Counted from the first letter of the stretch, positions 14,148 through 27,765 are shown. The stretch: 64,000 bases of DNA from Vespa crabro (GCF_910589235.1 NC_060962.1:2367732-2431731), one strand, 5' to 3'. Translations and numbers: made by a program. The notes: generated by a model not told the origin, from the sequence alone.

Positions 14148-17100
14148 TCCTCATTGTATTTCAAAGACATCGTTAGACATTTTTTCTTTACTTTTGAGAA
14201 CTTTGCCATGAATATTCCTGGTTGTGGTCTTAATTGCACGCAGTAGGACTTCTCTTTATGCGATTGGTATGTCTACCGAAATGACCCTAAAGGGCGATGC
14301 CAAGTCCATTGTCCTAAGCCGTGCAGTGCGGTTCATCTAACGCGTTATTGCAGAGAGACCTCGTTCGGTGCGGCAGCTTGATTTTAACAGGTTCAGGAAG
14401 TCATACGGTCCATTATCGTTTCGAGCACTATATCCAAGTGAAATTTTGTCGACTGTCCCATTGGACTTCCATGGAGCACTTCGGTGAATACCATACAATA
14501 CCTACAATCTGTTTCTTCCGTTTAGCACTATAATTGCACCGTTATTACGAATACCATAAATCATCGTGAATAGAAACACGACTGTACGTATGTACATTTA
14601 TCTTTTCGTATGATTTTGAAATAATCATCGTTTATGGATGTTCGATAGTTGATGTTTCAATTTAATTTATTTCTGTTAAACTGAATTGAGTATGTTTTAT
14701 AATATTTTATTGTTATTAAATGAAAGAGTTGAAAATAAAAATTTTTCTTTACTTGTTCGCGAATAAAGTATTTTTTAGTTTGATGAGATAAATTAAATCG
14801 GCCGTTTTCGAAATATTGTAACTGCATCGTAAGGTGTATCTTGAGATAAAATGAAAACTACTCAATATCCTCATTAGCACATTGGTTGCGATTGTTAAAG
14901 TAGAGACGTTCGAATCTTTTTCACCTTTATTTTCCGTTTCTTGATACATTCTAGCCTAAGGGTATCCAATAGAATGCAAAGGCACGAGCAGATAAAAAAG
15001 CGGAAAACGATTTATCTCTTGGGTTTTGTTCCGAAATAGCTTTTGGTTGTTGGTATGTTGGCACGAATAGTACGTCTGAGAGAGGCGTTTTATAAACTTA
15101 TTATTGATATCTAGGTGGATATTACGAGTCTTTATTTCGGTGTTCTTATGTAACTTAAATCGGTTATTTACTTACGTATTGTGTTTATACTTACGTCCTA
15201 ACGATATAACACATCGTTCCCATGAGTGCATTAAGCAATTGAACAAAGTTTGAGACTCGTAATGCTTTTTGTATCGTCCTTTCTAACCGACAAGAAACTT
15301 GTTGCCGAGTAATTAGGACCATAAAATAATTTGGAAGGCGAGATTAAAAAGTTTCTTTGTTTTACTTTTCCCGTCTAATACATAAAAATTCAATTTTTAA
15401 ATATTTATAAAAATGATTATAATGAAACATATAGAAATTGAAATATAGACATTTAAAATCTTGAGATACAATAGTATTCAATATTTTTGATTGTAGTTGC
15501 GATGCCAACCATGGAACCTCAGTTTAACCAGCGTGATCGTTTTGGCACTATCCAATATGCTGCTGACCTTTTTACTACTACAGTCGGAAACTTGCACGCA
15601 GAATTCGATAGGTCGAGAACTCGAGATAAATGCCGTCACGGACTGGAATCTCGGTACCCTACTCAAGGAGCAACAGGAAGAGTGTGCGACGCGGGATTAT
15701 CGACACACGACAGTTGACAGGCTAAAGCTCGACGTGAGACTAGGCAGATGGGATGCCCGTAGGCTTTTCAAAACGTTCGATTCGATCTTCGTCGGATCTA
15801 GATTTTCTGAGCTTTCGCAGACGTATCGAGTTTGTCTTGCCACGCAAAGTTCCATCGAAAAGTTGCACTCGATCGTTCAAGTGGCCCATCAATGGACCGG
15901 TCCAATGTCTGTTGCTTTGTACGCCGCTGGCGACGAAGAGTTCGAAGTTCTGCAAAAGTATTTGCTTTATCTTAAAAAGTGCTACGAACCCGTACGTGAA
16001 AGGATATCCTTTTCTTTGGCCGTGCCAAGGGTCAAACCACCCAAGAAGCAACCCCGTACTTTTGCCCTGCCTGACATCGTCGATTGTGCCAAACCGGAAG
16101 CTACCCTTAACGAACTCGTGTCCGGTATTTCCGTCGAGCAAACGAACTGGAGAACGCGAAACGTTTATCCTCAGAATCACATGCGGAATCTAGCTAGGAA
16201 AAATTGCCAATCCGATTACGTTTTCTTAACGGACGTCGATATTATACCAAGCCTCAATCTCACCGGTGCTTTAGATGACTTCCTTAGGAATGAGAACTGC
16301 GACAAGTGCGCCTACGTCATACCCACGTACGAGCTGGACTCGCGTGTCAGATTTCCACCGAATAAATCAGACTTGGTCAGACTGGCGAGAAAAGGTCTCG
16401 CTAGACCCTTTCATCAAAAGGTTTTCATCCACAATCAATTTGCCACGAACTTTACGAGGCAAGTATTTTGTATTTTATTAAGATAGTTAAAGAGTCATTT
16501 CACAGTTACTCTTTATTTATAGTTCTTTTAATGGATTACATTCATTAATTTCGAAATCATATCGTCATTGAAGATATTTTATTAATCGAAATGATAGATT
16601 CGCATCTCTCTCCATTGCTCGATTATTTTCGTAAAATTCATTCGTAATTAAAAATCGATTGTAAGGATCAACTAATTGGTGACTTGTCTTATTCCCGCCC
16701 TTGTATTGATTTATATCCAATGAAAGATCTTTCGATCTCATTTGATTGTAAGACGTCGGCAAAGAAACATTGTCGTCAAGTATGAGGTATATTATTGTAA
16801 ACATTCGTTGACTGTTTTTTGTACAAGAACGGGACGGCGGATGACTCAGTTTACTATTGATTAATCGTTATCTTGATTATTATTTTCTCTTATATTATAT
16901 TTTGAGAACGGTACGTTCAAAACAATTTTATTTTTTATTATATTGAAAGAGGTGGTTTTTTAATAAAAAATATAAGCGCAATGAATGTCGGTTTTTTAAA
17001 CATTTATTATTTTTGCCAACCACTGTGCATTGTGCACGCAGTAAACTCTCGGGAAAAAAATATTGGAAAAAATTACAGTATATTCTCGAACTTTCCTCTT

Positions 17101-19509
17101 CCAGCATACGCTTTATAAATATATGAGCACTGTATAAACAAAAACGTAGTGATCGATTGAATGTAGTACGTAATACACACTGGCAGAATATACTAGTTAT
17201 ATATACAGATATTAAAAGTATTTTCCGCATATTCGAATGTTAATATTTAAAAAATTTTTTTACCCATGTTTATTTGAGATTAAGAGTTATAAAATATTAG
17301 ATTTTCAATGACAACGAAAATTTTATCACAAAAGTGATCGATTTCGTTTGGAATGATTTATGTATATGTAAAATGTTTCATTTTATTTATACAATCCTGC
17401 GAACGAGAGCAATGTTATCAAAATAATAAACAAAACGTTGTTACAAGATTCACATTAAATCAATTCATTTTACTTGGTCGTTCTCGCAGATGGGTGTTGG
17501 ACGTGTCACCGACTCACAAGAATTACGAGAACATAAGAAACGGCAAGGTTTATGTGAGTCACGATGTGACAAATTTCGAATTCCTTTACGAGCCGTTCTA
17601 CGTGGCAAAGGATACTGCACCAGCTCACGACGAAAGATTCATGGGATATGGATATACGAGAAACACTCAGGTATTCTACTTTGACTCAAATGGATATACA
17701 TTTCTACTTTCTTTTAAGAAAAAATTGATCGAATAAGTAGATGCACGATTCTTTTCCACTATGTACAGTGAAAAGCAAATAACAACATTTGGAGGAGGTA
17801 TATTTCTTTCATTTCTTTTCTTTTACTTTCTTGCTCCGTTATTATATAGCTTTGTTCTTATCTTACAACAAGCACCATGATTGCGTGACAGTAATGTTAG
17901 TATTGCATCGAAAATACGATTTTAACATGCGATCACATCTACGAACAAAGACAAATATGCAATATTTACCAAGATAACCATAGTTCTCAATTTATTTATA
18001 TTATTTTTTAATGATCCTTAATACTCGTGGTCTAAAGATTACGTTGATACAATGGAATTGTACATAAGATAGATACATAGAATGGGTACAAAAAATATAT
18101 GATAAAGGAAATTAGAAGAAATGAAAGAACTATTCCAACATAGGCTATTATTATGGTTTATATATTCTAACTCGAAGGAACTTAATTGAAATACTGAAAT
18201 CGTTATTATTTTTATCTTTTATCAGTTTATCGAATTTACTTAGAGTTGATAGAGATAGCAATTGAACGTACGATAAAGTTGGTACACGTGAATTGTATTA
18301 TGAGAAAACGCGGGCACTCACGTTCCTATGTCCGATTACGAGCTGCTTTAGAGCTGGCGAGAACAGGGGTGAGCCGTGAAATCGGCAATGGAACGAGGGT
18401 GGAGACAAACGCGCACACGATGGTAGTTTGGGGGTTGCAGCAAACTCGAACGAGCGAACCTCTCGCGCACTAGGGACATTAATTGAATTACGTATTATCA
18501 TTCCCGTCGTTATCGGACGATGGAGGCTCATTTTGCAGAACAAGCATTATTCAATTTAAACTTGATACATCTCTCGTCGTACAGTCGAATGTACGCATTC
18601 GAGAGGAAAGCACGTTACCCTGTCGTTTTGGCATACGCGTGCTGTTGTAAATTGGCATTCACGAATGTATTGCCGTGCTTAATCCACAGATTAGCTTTAT
18701 TTCTGTGTCCGTAACATCATACTCGAACGTGTAAGTGTATGCACATACGAAGTGACGGGAATGGTTTTATGATAACAATGTGTCACTCGTGAAATTTTTA
18801 TTCAAAAAAAAAAAAAGAAAGGAAAAAAGAGAACATTATCTAGGGACATAATGCATTTAAATATTTAAATAAGATGCATAAATTGTTCGATGGAAATTGG
18901 GAATAATAATGAATGATATTGGTTGATTAACGAGCTTAATACCTTAATAACTAGGAACCTTTTTTTATTATTTCTCGAGGAAGAGTAAATTTTTTATTAC
19001 AATGCGAATTATTTACGAACGAATCAGGCGTTTTGCATTTTAAGATATTACTTAAATATTCGAGATATTCTCCAACTTTCAACATCTGCGAGGTATTTCA
19101 TTTGGATCGGAGGTGGAAGCTTAAAGCCTGGTGCGATTTGTAACCACTCCTGAATCCTCCTATTCCGTGAGAAAATATAGATAGAAGAGAGTATCTATCC
19201 CGGGAAATTCTTTCCTCATCCATGTTGCGCGCATTACAAGCACGAGAGGAATCTGCTCTTATTAGCGAAGTAACGCCGAGCATTGCATTCGATGCACGTG
19301 TACGCGTGCAGCCATCGTTCGCGTTCTCTTATCGTTTTCCATTGTTTCTCTGCTTGCACGAGAGAGGAAAAGAGAGTGGAATCTCGTGACTAAATCGATC
19401 ATATATTATCTAATGTTTTTTTTCTTTTTTATAAATTAATACGAAAAGCTTTCACATAAAAGATTCATATAATCCAAAATAAATTCATCAATATTTAAAT
19501 TTAAATTGC

Positions 19510-19554
<45 letters not shown>

Positions 19555-19725
19555 ATGTGACTTGAATTTTATAAATTCTACTTTACAAAAATATGATTCT
19601 CAAGATCGATTGTATTACGAATATAATAAATATGAAAATGACATTCTACAAATTGGAAAGATTATCGCTATTTTATTTATACGCTATTATTGTGAAAAAG
19701 AGCAATAGCAAATAGAGAGAAATAC

Positions 19726-19773
<48 letters not shown>

Positions 19774-22013
19774 AAGAGAGAACTACGTTGGAAGAACAAA
19801 TTTTGTCACAACCTAGAGATAACAAAATTTCGTTGTGCAACGAAAATCCTTGCGCGAGACTTTACAGTTTCGTATTTCGTGTAAAACGAAGTACCCTTTA
19901 ACTCGTTGCTGCAATAAAACGAGCATAAATCTACACACGGCCATGCTCTATCCTCTTTCGTCGGTGTACCGATAAGTCTAGTGCAGAAGAGTAGAGTGTA
20001 TGTACATACATATATACTTACATACAAAGAGTGTTTTCGTACTCAGGGAAACGTGTGAGTTAGGAGACATTGTAACACTTCCAATCGGATAGTACCTTTC
20101 CTTTTCTACATACATTGGTATTCGTGTCTTTCCTTCGTGGTTGGTTCGCACAACATCCACTCCCTACGGAGAAATGAGAATTGGTATCGTTCGCATTTCC
20201 AAAGCCTTTTATTTCCTTTACCTTTCTAAGTTTCTCGGTGTCTAGTCGAACGATTTATCTAGCGCAAATTTTCCGTACTATTTTTCAATTTCTTACTGGT
20301 TTATAGGTATTTTTGCCTTTTTCTTATTTTCTATATTTTGTTATTTGAAATATATTTTGTTAAACATAATGTTATATTTTATTCATCATTTTCTTAATTC
20401 GTATAAAATGTTGATGGTTTTATGCTTCTATACAATCGATTTTTTATTTATTACATTCAAATTCGAACATCTCCGAATCTCATAACGTTTTTTCAACGTT
20501 AGAATCATATTCGTTGAATTAAATATTCAATTTTGTCAACGAACTATAATTTGTAATTTATCGAAGAACGGGACAAGAGAAGGAATTTGAACAACGTCGA
20601 GTTGTAGTATTGATTATTATTAATGATTTAATCATTAAAACTCCATCAAGAATTATTATAAATAGAATTTTTGAGCGAATTAATTGGATGTACTCATTTG
20701 ATGGTACCTGACTGAACGAAACCAAAAATAATAAACCGTGTAATCATGTAAAATGTACCTATGTATGTCGTATATCGTATACGATACAGAGAAATTGATT
20801 TAGAGTGATCGCCGATATATATTTTCTACGGAATTAAATTAAATGTCCGATGGAAGGAACGTAGATCAATGAACCGTGTGGATAACCAACGCGATTCGTT
20901 ATCTTCCCTCGTTTCGTTCTAGCATGATTCGTCAATTAATCGGGGTGATACAGTAGCACGTAATAACGATTCATTCGATTTAAGGCCGGCGTCGTGTCCT
21001 ACCGCAATACGGCAGCGTTACTACTACTACTATTATTACTACTACGAGAGAGAGAGAGATAGAGATAGATAGATAGATACAAAGAGAGAGAAGAGAGAGG
21101 GAGAGAGAGGGAGAGAGAGAGAGACCTTTTCGTGTATGCGAAGCAACTGAAATCGAATTGAACGTGATAGTGTGCTCGTTTTGAAGCTTCATCGCCGTCA
21201 GTCACTCCCGCTGATTGAGCGATTAACGCTGGCACGAATCGCAGATCGAAGAAGAACGGATTTTGGAAATGAATGATCGACGATGAATCCGATCACCATT
21301 GTTTCCTGCCAATTGCTTCGTGACGTTTTTTTTTCTTTTTCTTTTTTCTTTTCCTTCATTTTTCCTTTTCAGCGATATCACGTATAAATGTACAAAAGAA
21401 AAAAAAATCTGATTTTTATTGGAAAAATTGTCCTCGCATATGAGATAGGAAAGATAGGAGGTAATAATTTTCATCTTCGACTTGTTTCCTCGCTAGTAAT
21501 GAAATTCATTGACGAGTTTGTCATCGGGGACAAAAGATAATACTGAAAAAAGTGCTCCGATCGGATAAGAAAGAATCGTATGAAGTATGAATGCCGTTAA
21601 TTTTGCAGTTAATTCCTACCTAGAAGATTAATTGTCGAGATCGACGACGAGGACGAGAATAACTGGTTGGAATTTAAATATCTCGTACGCTAATGCGAGT
21701 GCACTCGCATTTTCTTCATAACGGGGATCCATCAAATTGAACCATGATTTTTTCTCTTTCTCTTTTTTTCTTCTTTTAACATTCTATAAAGTTTTTCCGT
21801 TCAACGCTTTCTCATTGTAGACTTCTTCCATTCTCGTCATTATAGCGACACCCTTGAAGGTTCGTTCCCTTGCACGTTCCTAAGCCACCCTTAATGCTCG
21901 GAATGTAAGATAAGTGGTAACGGCGTACGACCGGAGACGCCTTATTCGCTTGGATTTACACCGACGTGCGATCGCATAAAACTCAATTATCAGATTTACC
22001 ACGCTAGTTTATC

Positions 22014-22060
<47 letters not shown>

Positions 22061-25000
22061 GAGATTCATTATGACGTTACTGCCCTAAAAGAAAAGAATT
22101 ATTTTTTCTTATTTACTTGATTCGTAACGTACGCATCGCGTATGCAAGGTCACGTAGAGATAGCTTACTCGATTGAAGTAATTTCAATGCATACATCCTT
22201 GCATATATCAACGCATATATCATTATCTTTCTATTCTTATTCAAATGATCAAATTTAATTCGTCAATTTTAATTCTATCTTAATAGTATATCTTATAGAC
22301 ATTATACTTTTGATGCATGTCAAATAAATGAAAATTGATATTTCATATTGTTTTGATAGATATATATTTTGGAATAAAAAATTGTAGCTGAGTTAGATGG
22401 GTTAGCTCAATCGAGGTATTCCGATCGATCGAAAAAGAAGACAGATGCGTCATCAAGACTAAGTAGACTACGTCGAATCTTCTTTCAAGTCGAGAGCTTA
22501 GAACGGTCTTTCTTAAGGAGAAAGAAGGATGACAGTGCGGTTGAAAGATAGGATAGCGTCGAGCAAAGTTTCGCGCTCGCGTGACGGATGAATAGCTTCT
22601 TCTTCTTCTTTTTGTTTTTTTTTTCTTTTTCTTCTATCTTCTATGCTTTTTTGCCTCGATCGAATTTAATAATAGGACCGGCTGCGAATAGTAGGTGGAA
22701 GATAGAAATAGAGGAAAATCGAAGGAAGGAAATAGCCAGCTGTGCTAGCCTGGCGTGCCATGGCCGTGATGGTCGGTGACCTTAATAGTGCCACTGCCAG
22801 TAGGGTTGATGTCGATCGTGCTGGTACCGCTGGTGGCGCTGTTGTTGCTGTTGCTAGCACTCTCTCTTCGATGCCGAAGCGTGAAATTAACCCGAACACA
22901 TTTCCCTCAGGTACACGCGACGTAAACCACACTCTCCACATTGTCCAATTCCATTTACGTGCGCTTTGCAACTACGAAGGAACCTTTTGACCATATTTGT
23001 GCTACACTGGCCAATATATAGGTATATATTAATATATTTCTATTCTAAGTGTTCTCATTTCCTGCGGGACCTTATGCAAAGATGAGATGGTAGATATCTA
23101 TGCACGCATTATCGATCGAATACATATGTTTTTTTTTCTTTAGCTTTTTTCCTTTTTCTTTTTTTAGATTGTACGGCGTATTTTAAGCTTTTAGCAGAAA
23201 AACACGTAAGTACAATATAATATGAATATTACATTATGATTTACGATTTTATTGAATTTTTATGATAAATTTGAATTTAAAAAAGTAGTTTAGATAGAAG
23301 GACACTTTTATTGTACTTTGTTGTTTGATTGTTCACGTTAAAAACCTATATATTGGTATATATCTATATATCTGAAGTTCGTATCTATATATCTGATCGT
23401 TATAACAGCATCTGTAGAAATTACGAAAATTTACATAAATGCAAGAGCCAGAGGATTGTTCGAGTAGACGGCGGTTAGATCGCGGACATGCAGCGTGAAG
23501 CCGACTCGAGAAGTTCTGTCGGTTGTCTAATAGAATTCCGAATGTTCAAAGCTTCGTCGTTATATTATTATACCGAAGGAAGGTCGAGTGTGTTCTGAAA
23601 CTTCGTGAAAGTCAATGAGACACATACATATCGTGTATCTTTCTTGATAACCACTTAGAGAAGAATTGGTAAAGCTGTATCATTTAAGATATTTTATTTT
23701 ATATTTCTTATATGGTATGCATTTTTACGAAAGATCATATTGGAAATTGTAGTTTAATATTTAAGATACTATTATATGTTTAACCTTTTTCCAATAATAA
23801 ATTAATTTGTTTATAAGTCTTTTTACAATTATTAAATTTTTACCTACACTCATTTATTTTCTTGAAAAGAATTTTTAATCTCTATACTTCCAAATTTTGG
23901 ATTCCTTCGAATATAGAAAAGTACATGTTTGTAGATTTGAAATTTAAATAGGTTTGTCTATGGAAATCGATTGATCGACATTCGTGATCTATCAATAGTT
24001 CGTAATGTTGGTATAGAGATAGATAACTTCCGTGGACCAATTAACGTAGATAATTATATGTAATATTTACCTGAAAACATATGCAATCAAACCTATCGAA
24101 ATGTTTGCATATTGTCATTGATTATTGATTCCCATTGCTCTATTGACAAATTCAGAAGGACGATTATTTTGAAATCGTATTTTCTTCTTGAGTTCGATAA
24201 TATCAATAATACTTTAAGAGAAGTTAAAACGACTTTATTTCGAATATACAGAGGATTTTAAATATTTTACTTTAACGTTTATCTTATCTAGCTTTTAATT
24301 AGAATAGAAGAGATAATAGAAGGTCAGAATTTTCAATACCAAACATTCAACGAACGTATTCGAAAACTCGGATATATATTTACTTACACATTGTGTTATA
24401 AAAATGAGTACACACATCTGTGTAGTCAGAGCGATTTAATCGAGCGTCAAGACGAATATAGGAAGCAGGTACGCGTATGTAAATTGCTTAATCAACGCGC
24501 AGCAGTTGGAGTTGTTAGGTACAATTGTTTTGGCAGCGTTACCCTTCCCAACATTGGAAATTATACGTTGTGCATCGTTGTGTGTCTCTATGAGACAAGC
24601 AGAGCGTCTCTAGGCTGTCGCACGTGTGTCATCTTGTCGTTACGTATAATTATTCACGGTTACGCTTCGAAGATGGAGAACAGCGAGATTAGATCCCGTC
24701 CATCAATCCCGTCTGCTTTCCTATCTATTCTACGACGCAGAACCAGTAAACGAACGAAGAAGCATATTAACTCAGAATATTCCCACGTTCTCTAGCTAGC
24801 ATTTGCGTTAATTAATTAAGAAGTCAAAATTACTTACCTTCGATATTATACTCACATTCTCGACGATCATTGTCGACGAGAGCGTTCGGGGATGTGGCAG
24901 ATACACATATTTCATAGAATTTCCGTAATATCAGCTCGATCACTATTCATTATGTTAATCACCTTTCGTTGCGTGTCCGTAGATATAATGTTTGTATTCA

Positions 25001-26558
25001 AGATAATATGAAATTTAAAATGGGATAACGAAAGTTGATTTCGAGAGATCTTGTAAACTTTTAATCTAATTAATTCATATTTGATAATTATTAATTACTA
25101 AATATATAAATGTTTTCTTTATTTTTTTTTTCAATTGGAAATGAGATCAGTCGTTGGATAATGATTGAAAGAAAATGAAAGTATTTAAAAAGACTTAATT
25201 CGACTTTAACAACTTAAATTCGATTCTTTTATATATCACAAGAAATTTGATACTATGTAATATAATCGTCTTAAGGATTTATAGTATCATACACGGACGT
25301 TATTGTTACATATGGTTATCCAGGAAAACACGAAAGCAGGAGCTTGGATCTTCTCTGTCATGTCCGTTCAGCCTGTCTTGGTTGGTAAACCGAGGCCGAG
25401 ATTACAACATTGTCTCTCTTTGTTTTTAATGACGCGTATCCTTCCGCAGAAAACGTACAGTTCCCGCATGCTTGTTTAATTTTGTCGTCTTTGGGACGTG
25501 TACGAAATTTAATACGGTCCGGGAAATAGAATACTTACGTGTTCTTATCATGCAGCTTGGACACGTAAGTAGATTGAAAAGAATAAGATAGAAAAGTGAA
25601 ATGAATAAAATTTAATCAATTCAATGTGAATTATTTTTATGTGAATTACTTCAATATTATGTGAATTTATTTATGTGAATAATATTTTCAATATTATGTG
25701 AATTTATTTATGTGAATAATATTTTCAATATTATGTGAATTTATTTATGTGAATAATATTTTCTATATTATTGAATTATAAAACAAACGGAACAAACGAA
25801 AGACTCATTGACTCGAAGTATTTCGAAATTTAAAGTTATGATGAAGTGTTCGTAAAAGACTTGGATACTAGTTTGTTACATTCCGTTTCCTTCTTCCTCT
25901 CTCGTTTTTCCTCGTTTTGTTCACCATGTATTTGGCCAGGACATGGATACCTTCGTGTTATCGTTCCTTCACAGAGGGGAAACCAATTCTCCGACATTTT
26001 TCGTAGGAAACGTTTCTCATATTAGATCCGCCGTGCAACGATTTTATCCTCTTCGCTGAGTTTCTTCCCTTTATTTACCTCGTGCGATATGCGTAAGTGT
26101 GTATAGATGGTATACTTGTATTTTGTATGAAAAATATTTTTAAGAATCTAAGATATTAAAAACTAATTTATTTTCAAGGCGTTTTTTGAAATTATTAGTT
26201 TGGAAAGGATTTTTAATTTTCAACGAAATTACGATATTATTATTTTTTCTTTCTTTTCTTTTCTTTTTTTTTTTTGTTAACAGGATATATAGAAGAAAAA
26301 GAAAGCGAAGAGATCGATGAATTAAAGATCAATTTTATCTCTCTGTTTCAGGTTTATGAGATGTTTGTGGCTGGCTATCAATTTAAAGTACTCTCCCCTG
26401 TATTTACCGTACATTGGGGTCTGCAGACGAGAAAAAGTAGACCTTCCTGGCGTGAACGACAAAACAGCGCCAATAGAAAATATTTTGAAATGTTTAAAAA
26501 AGAAGTTTTTGCTCGTTATATGCGAGATCCCTTGAAGATGATGAAAAATACAAACTGA
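7216..26558 (+). CDS. B4GAT1: Glycosyltransferase family 49 protein, beta-1,4-glucuronyltransferase 1-like
   Basis: Exons: 7216-7224 (proposed first coding exon, M-I-Q), 15497-16458, 17490-17670, 26352-26558; about 452 residues, close to family length. A type II signal anchor lies at about residues 10-31 (LTSVIVLALSNMLLTF), so this should be a Golgi/ER luminal enzyme. A DVD metal-binding DxD motif lies at about residues 249-251 (FLTDVDIIP). The last two exons carry DERFMGYGYTRNTQ then VYEMFVAGYQF and VHWG, typical of the family 49 C-terminal half. Sequons NLT, NKS and NFT are present. Family knowledge: vertebrate B4GAT1 adds glucuronic acid to xylose, priming matriglycan on dystroglycan; insects have several family members whose substrates are less clear, so the symbol marks the family and not proven orthology. 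The second intron uses a GC donor (GAG|GCAAGT). The frame upstream of 15497 stops at once, so a 5' exon is required. The three body exons are secure; the first exon is inferred from phase and donor quality. Confidence 0.85.
8860..9012. repeat. (CT)n-rich tract
   Basis: About 150 bases of CT dinucleotides with TTTC interruptions, inside intron 1 of the GT49 gene. The Ser/Leu/Phe reading frame across it is an artefact of the repeat. Confidence 0.95.
9680..9786. repeat. Two adjacent (TA)n microsatellites
   Basis: TA runs at about 9680-9727 and 9754-9786 are separated by a short AT-rich spacer. They are probably one imperfect array. Confidence 0.95.
11039..11085. repeat. (GAA)n trinucleotide microsatellite
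   Basis: About a dozen AGA/GAA units in a row. Reverse frames read as poly-Leu and are not genes. Confidence 0.9.
11246..11332. repeat. Compound (AGTC)n/(AACC)n tetranucleotide tract
   Basis: An array of CAGT units followed by about a dozen CCAA units with occasional G substitutions (AAGC, AGCG). It stands out because nearly all other simple repeats in the window are GA, CT, TA or GATA. Confidence 0.9.
12540..12601. repeat. (CT)n microsatellite
   Basis: CT dinucleotide run with CCCT interruptions, within intron 1 of the GT49 gene. Confidence 0.9.
14107..14145. repeat. (TA)n microsatellite
   Basis: An uninterrupted TA run of about 38 bases, within intron 1 of the GT49 gene. Confidence 0.95.
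16459..17489 (+). other. Intron 2 of the GT49 gene, GC-AG type
   Basis: The donor is AG|GCAAGT and the acceptor TCGCAG|A. The phase works (AG plus A gives Arg; the protein reads NFTR-WVLD). The nearest GT, four bases further on (CAA|GTATTT), would throw exon 2 out of frame and destroy the family motifs. No reading frame in the intron is credible. Confidence 0.85.
19510..19780. repeat. Two (GA)n microsatellites
   Basis: GA runs at about 19511-19552 and 19725-19780, about 170 bases apart, in intron 3 of the GT49 gene. Confidence 0.95.
21043..21123. repeat. (GA)n/(GATA)n microsatellite
   Basis: GA dinucleotides with a short GATA segment (about 21060-21077) and GGGA interruptions. Preceded by a short (TAC)n/(TAT)n run at about 21018-21042. 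Confidence 0.95.
22015..22062. repeat. (CT)n microsatellite
   Basis: CT run of about 45 bases with two TTTC interruptions, in intron 3 of the GT49 gene. Confidence 0.95.
25628..25765. repeat. 37-bp minisatellite, about 3 to 3.5 copies
   Basis: The unit contains CAATATTATGTGAATTTATT and then TATGTGAATAATATTTT. The CAATATTATGTG landmark recurs at 25652, 25689 and 25726, so the period is exactly 37. The unit also contains a sub-repeat of TATGTGAAT. It is the clearest higher-order tandem repeat in the window. Confidence 0.9.
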
Positions 26559-27330
26559 CGAAAACATCATCGGGGAATCCGTTGAACTCGTTACTATTTA
26601 CCGTCCTTTTGAACGACGTAGTTTAATACAAACAGACTTGAGAATTCAGTTTTGTTGGCTTAAAAAAACTTTCTTTTTCGTATCCGTACTATTTACATTT
26701 GTATGTTCATACACAAACACGCGTACATATATACTATATGAAAAATATTTTGAAAAGCTCATTATTGCTTGATCTTTTTTATTCATCATAAACAGGTTTT
26801 TAAATCATTTCTCGACCTTTTTTTAAGATGGTAATATTTTAAATTTAATAGACCGTCGGAAGATTTTATGAATTAAAAAGTGACCAAAATTAGTCTTATT
26901 TTAAGCGTTTAGTCATCATTTTTAAGAAATTATTTATCGCGAGTTTAATTAAAAAAATTATAAAATCGCGTTCAAGAAGTTAATCGATCGCAAAAGATCG
27001 AATGAAAATCAGTTTTGAATAAATCAATGAAACGTTAATAATTTCTATAATTAGAAGGCGGTATTTAACGTATTTTCCAGTTCATCGATTCGTCCTAAAG
27101 TAGCCAATCGCCGCATCGTGGCTCTTGTTACTTCCGCTCACGATTTTCCAACATCGTCAGAGACTGCCACGCGGGATCACGGAATAAATATCTTTCTTCT
27201 AAGTTTCGTGGCACGTACTCGTGCACAAGGAAGAGAATGAGTCGGGAGCTAAGTGAACGTACCTCGTTAGCTGTCTAGCTTCTAGAGGGTAGACGGCGTA
27301 TAAATTCAGAGATCGATACGTTGAAAACGA

Positions 27331-27399
<69 letters not shown>

Positions 27400-27473
27400 T
27401 TCTTGCTCTCTCTCTCTTTTTCTTACTCTCTCTTTCTCTCTCTCTCTCTTTCTTGCTCTCTCTCTCTTTTTCT

Positions 27474-27534
<61 letters not shown>
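27331..27534. repeat. Long (CT)n array with an internal 50-bp period
   Basis: About 200 bases of CT with TTTC, TTGC and TTAC interruptions. The block around TTTCTTGCTCTC...TTTTTCTTACTC occurs twice, 50 bases apart (TCTTGC at 27401 and 27451), so part of the array has duplicated as a unit. Long Ser/Leu or Arg/Glu frames on either strand are repeat artefacts. Confidence 0.95.
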
Positions 27535-27537
<3 letters not shown>

Positions 27538-27763
27538 TCTTTTTAAACATCGTCGAAAGAGCAACGAAAGATAAGTTTATAATTAAGGGTTGATAATTTA
27601 CATCGTTACGCGCACGATTCCGTCGTATAAACAAAATTTTAATGAATTTTGTAACATCGATAAGCACATGTTTCATTTGTACGACAACTTGAGAACTTAA
27701 CTTTGTTAATTTTAAACAATTAAAATTCTAAGTTTGACGATCTTATGTTATTATACATGTATC

Positions 27764-27765
<2 letters not shown>

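Larger units (their letters stand above)
7225..15496 (+). other. Intron 1 of the GT49 gene (about 8.3 kb)
   Basis: Runs from GTGAGT at 7225 to a TTGTAG acceptor before 15497, if the proposed first exon is right. It contains (CT)n, (TA)n, (GAA)n and CCAA-type repeats, listed separately. Two less AT-rich, non-repetitive blocks, about 8640-8830 and 14220-14530, are candidates for regulatory DNA. I see no supported exon or RNA gene within it. Confidence 0.45.
17671..26351 (+). other. Intron 3 of the GT49 gene (about 8.7 kb)
   Basis: Runs from CAG|GTATTC to CTCTGTTTCAG|GTT, phase 0. It contains several (GA)n and (CT)n arrays and a 37-bp minisatellite at 25628-25765. Reading frames at about 22742-22990 and 24391-24795 lie in it but show no family resemblance. 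Otherwise I see only AT-rich DNA. Confidence 0.8.

Noticed and set aside
15740..16193. 146-codon ORFs on both strands
   Set aside because: These are shadows of the GT49 exon in other frames.
17490..17684. Plus-strand ORF starting exactly at GT49 exon 2
   Set aside because: It is the frame that results if the nearby GT donor is used; it lacks family motifs and stops soon after the exon.
22742..22990. Ala/Val-rich plus-strand frame and Ser/Asn/Thr-rich minus-strand frame
   Set aside because: The segment is less AT-rich and a CAG|GTACAC donor-like site is present, but there is no good acceptor and no known motif. It lies inside GT49 intron 3.
27199..27676. Long Arg/Glu-rich and Ser/Leu-rich frames
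   Set aside because: They read straight through a (CT)n array on both strands; the same kind of frame appears at every GA/CT tract in the window.
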